Shown here: in pieces, positions 54,819-61,904 of the stretch
Numbering within the stretch: the first letter of the stretch is position 1
Layout of the letters: each line of letters starts with the position of its first letter
Origin: Bacteroidia bacterium
GTDB lineage: Bacteria; Bacteroidota; Bacteroidia; Bacteroidales; Azobacteroidaceae
Assembly (NCBI GenBank): GCA_026000155.1
Contig: BNYG01000012.1
Span: 1 to 61,904 of the forward strand
Reading direction: 5' to 3'
Length of the DNA: 61,904 nucleotides
Program-made: the position numbers and the translations under genes
The notes under the pieces: generated by a model
What the model was told of the DNA's origin: nothing
The model's database searches: none
What the model saw: only the letters and a program-made list of their open reading frames with translations

Positions 54819-56534
54819 TTAACGATAGCCTGGATTTTGTATTAATTCCGCATCTTTATTTCTATCAATTTCCGTTTGCGGAATAGGCCATAAATTATGA
54901 TAATCTTGAATATTCAGTCCCGGATGCATAGGGTTATCATTATACTTGCGTACCCTTTCAACAAGTTTTCCAAGTCGTATCAAGGTAATCGTTCGCCATT
55001 CTTCGGAATAAAGTTCCCTGGCTCTTTCATCCAAAATATAATCAATAGTCACCTCATCCGGAGTAACAGGAATAGCCTGCGCCCTGTTACGAATTTCATT
55101 GATATCGTCTGCAGCTTTGTCCTTTTTGTTGAGTCCGAGATAAGCTTCTGCCCGTATCAAGTAAGTTTCCGCCAAACGAATTGCATATACATCCTTATGA
55201 GTTGTACCACCACCCGACCGGCCTAAATCGGTAAAATGTTCCATGGGTGAAGCCACTTTCATAAAGTATGGGAATATATATTGAATCGTATCCATCATTG
55301 GATTCGCTCTCTGGCCCGGCGCATAGAGTGACCAGTCAATCAACTGACCATCATATATTGAATTAGGATTGTCAAAATAATAATGACGTTTGAGATTATG
55401 CTCAGCATTTCGTAAATCTTTGTCCCAATTGCCATTGCCCCAAATATTATAAAGTACATAAGAAGTTGGTCTATTCCATGAAACAGGTCGTCCCAATGTA
55501 TCGGTATAGCCGGTGTAAGCGCCATTATAAAATTCGCCGCGGAAAGCTAAAAATCCATCCGGTGTATTTCCCATTCTGTAATAGGCAGCGCCATACATGC
55601 GTTCGCTGGCATACGAATCACCTCCAACAACATCAGGCTCTACTTGAATCACCCAAACAGCTTCGGTATTTTCAGAAAGATTTTGATTACCATAACCAAA
55701 AAGATCATAATAAGGGTCGCCTGTTCCAAAAATATCCTTGCCAAGTTTAGTTCCGAATCTATTTTTCATCAAGGCATAACCTGCATTGTCAATGACATGA
55801 CTTGCTGCATCCACAGCATCCTGATATTTTCCCTCAATAAGATACGTTTCACTCAATAAATGCCAAGCTGCACCTTGCGTGATTCTTCCCTTGGCCTTTT
55901 CAGCGCCACGAACCGGCAGATGCTGTACGGCAAACTTCAAATTGTCCTCCATCAGCTTATGTATGTCTGCTTTAGGGGCACGCACGAAATCTGTTTTGGC
56001 ATAATCAATGACCTCAGTCACAAGAGGTATATCTCCAAACAAGACTACAAGATTACGATATGCAAACGCACGTAAAAACAGCACTTCCGATAAGAGAGCA
56101 TCTTTTTCTTCCTGATTTGTCCAAGCGCTTTCATCCATTACGTTGATAGATTCTATCAGCACATTTGCTTTCTGAACAAGACCATAAAATTTGTTCCAGT
56201 AAGGGCCTGAACCTGCTGTAGGTGAAAGAGCAGACACATAATCCGCCATCACACCGCTGCCCGGATTTTCTCCGTTAAAAGACAAATCGGTACCACAAGT
56301 AAACATAATGGTGGTTTGTGCTTCATTATTTGTCCACCAAGGTCTTATTTGCTGATGCAATCCGGCAATTCCTTGTTCAATATAATCGGGTTTCGTAAAG
56401 GCATTGCCGGGCGTAAGAAAGTCCTTGGGAGTTTCATCCAACAAGTCACTACAAGACATGAACACAGTAAGGAAAAACATCCATAACAGAGATTTCCTCA
56501 TCCATTTATTTATATTATAAACTCTATTTTTCAT
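54819..56534 (-). CDS. SusD/RagB-family nutrient-binding lipoprotein (PUL 3)
   Basis: A 571-residue lipoprotein with SusD signatures: lipobox VFMSC (near 28 from the first ATG), 'ETPKDFLTPGNAFTKPDYIE', TPR motif LFLRAFAYRNLVVLFGDIPL near 150, and C-terminal LDERARELYSEEWRTITLIR, ending WPIPQTEIDRNKDAELIQNP. ATG 56501 (MRKSLLWMF) would give a more usual signal peptide; 56534 is kept because of its A-rich upstream sequence. Partner of the STN-containing SusC encoded 23 bases upstream. Confidence 0.93.
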   Translation of the reverse strand: MKNRVYNINKWMRKSLLWMFFLTVFMSCSDLLDETPKDFLTPGNAFTKPDYIEQGIAGLHQQIRPWWTNNEAQTTIMFTCGTDLSFNGENPGSGVMADYVSALSPTAGSGPYWNKFYGLVQKANVLIESINVMDESAWTNQEEKDALLSEVLFLRAFAYRNLVVLFGDIPLVTEVIDYAKTDFVRAPKADIHKLMEDNLKFAVQHLPVRGAEKAKGRITQGAAWHLLSETYLIEGKYQDAVDAASHVIDNAGYALMKNRFGTKLGKDIFGTGDPYYDLFGYGNQNLSENTEAVWVIQVEPDVVGGDSYASERMYGAAYYRMGNTPDGFLAFRGEFYNGAYTGYTDTLGRPVSWNRPTSYVLYNIWGNGNWDKDLRNAEHNLKRHYYFDNPNSIYDGQLIDWSLYAPGQRANPMMDTIQYIFPYFMKVASPMEHFTDLGRSGGGTTHKDVYAIRLAETYLIRAEAYLGLNKKDKAADDINEIRNRAQAIPVTPDEVTIDYILDERARELYSEEWRTITLIRLGKLVERVRKYNDNPMHPGLNIQDYHNLWPIPQTEIDRNKDAELIQNPGYR

Positions 56535-56557
56535 TTTTTAAATCTTTAAACAGGTTA

Positions 56558-59500
56558 TTAAAAACTAATTCTCAAGCCGCCAATAACACTCCGCATCGCC
56601 GGGGTGTTGTCATCTTCAGGGTCCCATCCCGGCCAATCGGTCAAGATAAGCAGGTTTTTACCACTAACATAGAATTGCAGACTGTTTATATTGGCTTTTT
56701 GGAGGAATGACTTGCCAAAATTATACGAGAGCGAAATATCTTGCAACCGGATAAAGCTCCTTGACATCAAATAAGCAGGACTCTGTTGGGGAGCATAATA
56801 CATGGAGGGAACATTATTTACAGGATTATCCGGCCTCCAATAAGGATATGTAGCAGGTCTGTTCGATCGAATAGCAAAATCATTATCTGCGGCTGATGCA
56901 GCGATCAGGCCCAAAACATTGTCTTGATAGTATCCGTTTCCTCCTTGAATGGAGTTGATAAAGAAAGAGAAATTCCAATTTTTATAACTGAATGAATTAT
57001 CAATCCCCAAGCGATAATTAGGCGTTTTATATCCTACAATCTGCCTGTCGTTGGTAGCATCAATTACATTATCATCGTTCAAACTTTTCAACTTATAATA
57101 ACCCGGATAATAACCCGCCGGAATGTTTCCGTTAAACAAATCTTGCTCCTGCCAAACACCTTCCACTACGTAATTATAGATAGAGCTGATGGGTTTACCT
57201 GTAAACCATGAGTTATCCAAGTCTCTCTCGGTACCATCGCCATAGAGGTCGGTAATTTTATCTCTATTCAAAGAAAACACCACTCGAGATTGCCATCTAA
57301 AATCCTTATTCTTCACATTAACAGAAGTCAATGCTATTTCAACACCCTTATTGTTTAGTCCGCCAAGATTCGTCCATACCCAGTCATAACCGGTCAATTG
57401 AGGAATTTTTCTTTTCACAAGCACATTGCTGGTTTGTGCATTATAGACATCAATTTGGGCTGATAAACGTTGTTTTAGCACTACAATATCCAAACCCAAG
57501 TTGGTTGAAGCCGTTGACTCCCAGCCCAAAGACGAGTTACCCATGGTGGAAGGATATACGCCTACCGCCGTTGTCCCTTCATAAACGTAATAATCTGTTG
57601 CCATTTGCGATTGACTGGCATAACGCCCAATCCCTTGATTCCCGTTTAATCCGTAAGAAAGCCGGAATTTTAATTGGTCAAGCCATTTTACCTCGCTGAG
57701 AAAATTTTCCCTCGAAGCTACCCAAGCAGCCGATACAGACGGAAAATCGGCATATTTATTATTTTTTCCAAATCCGGAGTAGCCATCCCTACGGTAAGTA
57801 GCTGTAAACAAATATTTGCTGTCGTAAGCATAATTAAGACGAGCCATATACGCAATACTGCCTTCTTCCCATGCTGTAGTTTTTACCGACTGCGTTTTGC
57901 CATTGGCGAGACCATTAAAACCTAAAACAGGATTATCAAAACCGGAAGCAGTCAAGGTATTGCCTTCTCCAATTCTCTTTTCTGCACTATAGAGCAAAGT
58001 TCCGCTTACACTATGTAATTTATTGAACGTATTGGCATAAGAAACAATATTATTTACAATCCAATTACGTTCTTCGGTAAGCTCTTTTTCTCCCATATTA
58101 TTTTTATCAGAACCTTCAACAGAAGTTATTGGATAAAAATCATTTTTCTTCCTTGTATTAAAGGTTTCCGAATAATTTATTTCATAACCAAGCCCCTTCA
58201 CAAAAGGAATATTCACTTTAGCAGAGGCCACATAAAAAGACCTGTTTTGAATTTCCAAGTCATCAATATAAGTATCCACCAAAGGGTGTCTTTGTACAGA
58301 TTCGCCTGCCAAGTCAAGCGGATAATTGCCAAGAGCATCCGTTAAGTTGGCTAATGGACTTGCTCTTAAAGCCTTATCCATACTATTATAGAATCCGGAA
58401 TAATCCAATCGAGAGATTGCTGTTCTTAATCCGAGTGTCAACCAATCGTTAACCGTGTTCTCAAAATTACCGCGCAAGGTGAATCTCTTAAAAGCATCAC
58501 CTGAAATAATTCCGTCTTGATTCACCCAGCTTCCGGACAAAAAGTAGTTTGTTTTATTGGCTTGACCGGAAACACTTAAATTATAACTTTGAATGGGAGC
58601 AGCACTATATACTTGGTCAATCCAGTCAATTTCATTACCAGCCAAATAGTTATTTTGTTCTTCCAAAGAACGTAAATTTTTGGCTACCTCATTACGGTCG
58701 GTAATATCAGGACGTGCCGGACGACCACCGGCGCCGGTTGGATTGGTTTTATACCAAGGCAATAAGTCGTTTTGGTAATAATTGAAATCCAACATACGAA
58801 GAGCGTATTGGTCGCCATTCATCACATTGGCACGTTTGCTTTGCGCCATACTTTGCATCCCATAATACATATTAAAATTGAATCTGGGTTTTTCACTGAC
58901 ACCTTTCTTCGTGGAAATCAGGATAACACCATTGGCAGAACGCGAACCAAACACAGCGGCCGCGCTGGCATCTTTTAAAATGTCCACTTTTTCCACATCG
59001 TTGACATCAAAATCGCTCAATGACCCGTTATAAATAATTCCATCTACAACCAACAAAGGATTCTGGTCGGCCGATAAAGAATTGTTACCTCTTATTGAGA
59101 TATTTCCTGCAGCTCCTGCTTTGGTAGCTCCCGACACATTCACCCCTGCCATATATCCTTGCAAGGCTTGCGAAAGACTTACATTGGCTGCCATTTCTTT
59201 ATCGGATAAATTCAAACTGACAACCGAGCCGGTTAAATCGCTTTTTTTCATGGTACCGTATCCTACGACCACTACCTCGTCCAAGGCTTGTAATGATTCT
59301 TGCAACTTAATGTTGTATATTGTATTATTACCAACTGTTATTTCAGCCGTTGAATAGCCGATATAGGAAATCAGAAGCACAGCTCCGGGCGTTACCTGCA
59401 TTGTAAATTTTCCATTAATATCCGAGACGGCTCCATTGGTCGTTCCTTTTTCAATGATACTTGCGCCAATGACAGGCTCGTCTGTTTCATCAATAATAGT

Positions 59501-59911
59501 ACCTGAAATAGACTTTGCACCATCTTGTAATTTATCCGTACGCTTCATCAACATAATGTTATTGCCCTCAATCGCATACGCAATGTCGGTTCCTTTCAAT
59601 ACGGAGGTCAATACCTCTGCAACAGGTTTATCTATCGCCTGCACCGAAGTCTTCTGATTAAGATTGATTTCGTTGGATTTGTAAATAAACAAATAGTCCG
59701 TTTGCTCCTCTATTTCACGAAGCACCTCCTTTAAGCTGACATCCCGTACTTCCATATTAATCTTTGTTACTTGCGAATCAGGTGATTCTACCGCAAATAC
59801 ACCGACGGTAATAAAGACGAGAAAAAATGCAGCCATTGTGATTTTCCGTAATAGCATTTTACAGGGTGGGTCAAGTAATACCGGCCTGTTTCCAGTTAAT
59901 CTGTTTTTCAT
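56558..59911 (-). CDS. SusC-like TonB-dependent transducer with STN domain (PUL 3)
   Basis: A 1117-residue TonB-dependent transporter and signal transducer. Signal region to about 42 (VGVFAVES), STN domain near 50-125 (VSLKEVLREIEEQTDYLFIY, TSVLKGTDIAYAIEGN) that contacts FecR, carboxypeptidase-like domain (SGTIIDETDEPVIGASIIEK), plug start 'LDEVVVVGYGTMKKSDLTG', plug end SRSANGVILISTKKG, barrel ending VIGGLRISF. The STN domain and the upstream FecR/sigma pair show trans-envelope signalling upon glycan import. Confidence 0.95.
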   Translation of the reverse strand: MKNRLTGNRPVLLDPPCKMLLRKITMAAFFLVFITVGVFAVESPDSQVTKINMEVRDVSLKEVLREIEEQTDYLFIYKSNEINLNQKTSVQAIDKPVAEVLTSVLKGTDIAYAIEGNNIMLMKRTDKLQDGAKSISGTIIDETDEPVIGASIIEKGTTNGAVSDINGKFTMQVTPGAVLLISYIGYSTAEITVGNNTIYNIKLQESLQALDEVVVVGYGTMKKSDLTGSVVSLNLSDKEMAANVSLSQALQGYMAGVNVSGATKAGAAGNISIRGNNSLSADQNPLLVVDGIIYNGSLSDFDVNDVEKVDILKDASAAAVFGSRSANGVILISTKKGVSEKPRFNFNMYYGMQSMAQSKRANVMNGDQYALRMLDFNYYQNDLLPWYKTNPTGAGGRPARPDITDRNEVAKNLRSLEEQNNYLAGNEIDWIDQVYSAAPIQSYNLSVSGQANKTNYFLSGSWVNQDGIISGDAFKRFTLRGNFENTVNDWLTLGLRTAISRLDYSGFYNSMDKALRASPLANLTDALGNYPLDLAGESVQRHPLVDTYIDDLEIQNRSFYVASAKVNIPFVKGLGYEINYSETFNTRKKNDFYPITSVEGSDKNNMGEKELTEERNWIVNNIVSYANTFNKLHSVSGTLLYSAEKRIGEGNTLTASGFDNPVLGFNGLANGKTQSVKTTAWEEGSIAYMARLNYAYDSKYLFTATYRRDGYSGFGKNNKYADFPSVSAAWVASRENFLSEVKWLDQLKFRLSYGLNGNQGIGRYASQSQMATDYYVYEGTTAVGVYPSTMGNSSLGWESTASTNLGLDIVVLKQRLSAQIDVYNAQTSNVLVKRKIPQLTGYDWVWTNLGGLNNKGVEIALTSVNVKNKDFRWQSRVVFSLNRDKITDLYGDGTERDLDNSWFTGKPISSIYNYVVEGVWQEQDLFNGNIPAGYYPGYYKLKSLNDDNVIDATNDRQIVGYKTPNYRLGIDNSFSYKNWNFSFFINSIQGGNGYYQDNVLGLIAASAADNDFAIRSNRPATYPYWRPDNPVNNVPSMYYAPQQSPAYLMSRSFIRLQDISLSYNFGKSFLQKANINSLQFYVSGKNLLILTDWPGWDPEDDNTPAMRSVIGGLRISF

Positions 59912-59929
59912 ACATTTGATGTGTTTAAA

Positions 59930-60877
59930 TTAATAGATTATAATAGTGTTAGTATCAATATCTTTCTTAAAGCGGAACTTATGCTGAATTTGCAAAACTC
60001 TTAAAACATGCTCTATGCCGTGTTCCGTACGAAACTTACCGGTATAATGATCCTTCAAAATGGAGGCCTTTCTTATATCTATTTTTATATTGTAATACAG
60101 TTGCATTGTTTTGAATATCTCTTCAACCGATTCGTTTTCAAAGGCAATAATACCTTGTTTCCATAAAAAATGCTCAATATGTTGAAGTTTAGACAATCTC
60201 AACCGGCCGTTCTCTGCGTAAACCATAGAATTGGGAGTCAACACAAGCTTTTCTCCGGTTTGATCGGAAGAGACCTCGACCGAACCTTTTAGCAAGGCCG
60301 TTTCAAAACCATCGTCCTGCAAATAAGCTTTCACGTCAAACTCGGTTCCCAATACTTTTACCTGATAGCCTTTGACGGCAACAATAAAGGGCTTGGATTC
60401 ATCTTTCGCTACCTCAAAATAAGCTTCGCCGATTAATTCAACCCGGCGTTCTGTTTCCGAAAACGGATTGGGGAACGTGAAACTTGTATTGGCATTCAAC
60501 CATACTTTGGTGCCATCGCCCAATTGGATCTCTGTTCGTTGTCCCTCCGGAGCATATACCGTCTGGATGGCAATTGCCGGCTCTGGCGTGTTTGGATGTG
60601 TGATGAAAAATAAATGATAACCGCCTGTCGCAAGGATAAATACCGCTGCTATCTTTAGAAGTTCATAAACGAATTGTATTCTTTTCTTATGATGAATTGG
60701 AGTGGGTTGTTCGGCTGTTTCTTCTGTTCCATTCCATAAAGAAGCATCGTATATTGTACGCAATGCTAACATATCCTGCATATTCTTTTCGTCTGCGTCT
60801 AACCATACGGCTATCGCTTCCTTTTCCTCTTGAGAAGCATTCCCCTCAACATACCTTTGAAGTGTTTCGTTATCCAT
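59930..60877 (-). CDS. FecR-family anti-sigma factor
   Basis: A 315-residue inner membrane protein: cytoplasmic N-terminus (1-75, ETLQRYVEGNASQEEKEAIA), one transmembrane helix (LLKIAAVFILATGGYHLFF, about 72-90), periplasmic FecR domain (VYAPEGQRTEIQLGDGTKVW near 108-127; EAYFEVAKDESKPFIV) and a C-terminal DUF4974-type domain (FENESVEEIFKTMQLYYNIK). It holds the sigma factor until the SusC STN domain signals ligand. It is 71 bases after the sigma gene and 18 before susC. Confidence 0.95.
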   Translation of the reverse strand: MDNETLQRYVEGNASQEEKEAIAVWLDADEKNMQDMLALRTIYDASLWNGTEETAEQPTPIHHKKRIQFVYELLKIAAVFILATGGYHLFFITHPNTPEPAIAIQTVYAPEGQRTEIQLGDGTKVWLNANTSFTFPNPFSETERRVELIGEAYFEVAKDESKPFIVAVKGYQVKVLGTEFDVKAYLQDDGFETALLKGSVEVSSDQTGEKLVLTPNSMVYAENGRLRLSKLQHIEHFLWKQGIIAFENESVEEIFKTMQLYYNIKIDIRKASILKDHYTGKFRTEHGIEHVLRVLQIQHKFRFKKDIDTNTIIIY

Positions 60878-60948
60878 AACAGTATTCCTTTGAAGACAAT
60901 TTTTTGCCTTCCCTACTAATTATACGATTCACAAATGAAATTTACTAG

Positions 60949-61512
60949 TCAGCGAGGGAAAAAAATAAAAAAATAAAATGCAGGAACGTAATCTTTCAGG
61001 TTTTCACGCAAGACATTTAGCGCTTTAGACAAATGATAATCAACTCCTTTAATGCTTATATTGTATCGTTCGGCTATCTCCTTCTTCGAGAGATTCCTGA
61101 ATCGGTACATTTCAAATATGCTTCGAGTTTGTTCAGGCAGGCCGGCTAAAGTGGTATTGATAATATCCCGGATATTCGCAGCAAAAATTTTCTCCGGATT
61201 GGAAGCTTCCAAATTAGATATACGGATTTCGAGTTCCCGCATGCCATTGTCCGATAGTTGGGCCAAGACCTCCATTCGGATTGCCTGGTGCTTTAAATGA
61301 TCCAAGGCTTTATGTTTTACAATCGTAAACAGCAAGGTTTTAGGGTTTTCCAGTTCTTCTGATTGGCTTATTTCCCATATTTTTATCAAAGATTCAGAGG
61401 CAATATCCTCCGCTACCCAATCATCGTGAACGTATGATTTAGCAAACAAAAAGCATCTGTTGTAGTAAGCAGCATAGAAACTTTTAAAAACAAATGGTTT
61501 TGCACAATCCAT
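60949..61512 (-). CDS. ECF sigma factor of the FecR-linked type
   Basis: A 187-residue sigma-70 family factor. Region 2: SFYAAYYNRCFLFAKSYVHD and EDIASESLIKIWE; region 4 helix-turn-helix: LPEQTRSIFEMYRFRNLSKK and ISIKGVDYHLSKAL. A hydrophobic C-terminal extension (VPAFYFFIFFPR) follows. Gene order sigma, FecR, SusC(STN), SusD is the classical design for ECF control of host-glycan or complex-glycan PULs. It differs in sequence from the sigma at 4699, which has no FecR neighbour. Confidence 0.94.
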   Translation of the reverse strand: MDCAKPFVFKSFYAAYYNRCFLFAKSYVHDDWVAEDIASESLIKIWEISQSEELENPKTLLFTIVKHKALDHLKHQAIRMEVLAQLSDNGMRELEIRISNLEASNPEKIFAANIRDIINTTLAGLPEQTRSIFEMYRFRNLSKKEIAERYNISIKGVDYHLSKALNVLRENLKDYVPAFYFFIFFPR

Positions 61513-61538
61513 TTAAAGTAACAACTTTCTTCTCTCCG

Positions 61539-61570
61539 CAAAAATACAGAAAAAACTATTGCTTTGCAAA
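61539..61570 (-). promoter_or_regulatory. Promoter of the PUL 3 sigma/FecR operon
   Basis: On the minus strand TTTG (61570-61567), a 20-base spacer and TATTTTTG (61546-61539) match the Bacteroidetes vegetative promoter exactly, with the -7 box ending 26 bases before the sigma start codon. Confidence 0.75.
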
Positions 61571-61780
61571 CTGTTATACAACATCCTATGACAAAAAATG
61601 CAATGCCTCCGGCGTAACCGGAGCTTCTTCTTTTACTACTTCAGAACTGCCACAGGGGTTCGCTTTGCCAATTGGCGGGAAAGCCTATAGCGTTTATATC
61701 TATAGTTGGATATTCAGACAACAACGATTTGAGTTTTTGCGTAAAGCGGTTATTTGGCGAAACAGTAAAAAGCGGGATAA

Positions 61781-61839
61781 TGGACAAAAGTGATGCTATT
61801 TTTTTAGATGTTTTGTTCAAGTGGACAAAAGTGATGCTA
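61781..61839 (+). repeat. Tandem 18-bp direct repeats, possible insertion-sequence end
   Basis: TGGACAAAAGTGATGCTA occurs at 61781-61798 and again at 61822-61839, 41 bases apart. Repeated subterminal motifs beginning TG are typical of IS21-family ends, and the window stops before any istA-like gene would appear. The assignment to IS21 is tentative. Confidence 0.4.
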
Positions 61840-61904
61840 AATTTTTGCGGCTAAATTTATTGTTCAAATTAAAACAGATATTTTTGTACTGTCAAACGAA
61901 ACGG

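Larger units (their letters stand above)
61513..61904. other. Non-coding right edge of the window
   Basis: Beyond the sigma promoter no gene is supported. The section 61590-61760 has a mixed, slightly G+C-richer composition and two short plus-strand frames without recognisable protein character, so may be a decayed remnant. The last 120 bases hold a pair of 18-bp direct repeats, listed separately. Confidence 0.45.

Noticed and set aside
61494..61793. A 99-codon plus-strand frame at the right edge
   Set aside because: It begins antisense within the sigma gene and runs through the sigma promoter; no protein family is recognisable.

Overview
The window comes from a member of the Bacteroidota, most likely order Bacteroidales. 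The evidence is three SusC/SusD pairs, Bacteroidetes-type promoters (TTTG, about 18-21 bases, then TAnnTTTG), FecR/ECF-sigma control, DUF6377-type SusR regulation, many SPII lipoproteins, and an amylase with a C-terminal type IX secretion (T9SS) sorting domain. I could not fix the genus. I found no rRNA, tRNA or CRISPR array.

Left part (1-11.3 kb), mostly ordinary chromosome with interesting repeats. It starts with a promoter box followed by a 305-bp element bounded by imperfect 37-bp inverted repeats, with a second nested inverted repeat inside. Downstream is a visibly more G+C-rich secreted Ig-like surface protein. Then come a radical SAM enzyme, a CorA metal transporter, an ECF sigma operon (sigma, small one-pass membrane protein, two exported proteins), an ABC-F ATPase, a REP-associated transposase flanked by five REP-like hairpins, and an hslR-pth-rplY operon. 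Two genes here (5198-5698 and 6970-8763) carry palindromic dispersed repeats inside the open reading frame without breaking it.

PUL 1 (11.3-34.2 kb, minus strand) is headed by an AraC-type regulator and SusC/SusD, then two surface lipoproteins, an SGNH esterase, a DUF6057-like membrane protein paired with a CxxCH beta-propeller lipoprotein, a C-terminally truncated GH27, GH2, GH30, CE7 esterase, GH3 and a CE1-like esterase. The mix of back-bone and side-chain glycosidases with three esterases suggests a decorated plant-type polysaccharide; the exact substrate is not decidable from sequence alone.

A dinD gene with a large palindrome at its 3' end separates PUL 1 from PUL 2.

PUL 2 (35.3-51.0 kb, minus strand) is a starch utilisation locus: susR, susC, susD, two tandem SusE/F-like lipoproteins, a GH13 amylase carrying a T9SS tail, a SusA-like GH13 and a SusB-like GH97. 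PUL 3 (51.1-61.6 kb, minus strand) is an ECF-sigma/FecR-controlled locus: sigma factor, FecR, STN-containing SusC, SusD, a strong terminator-like hairpin, a GH95 fucosidase-type enzyme, a neutral-ceramidase-like protein and a gene remnant. The right edge carries tandem 18-bp repeats that may be the start of an insertion sequence.
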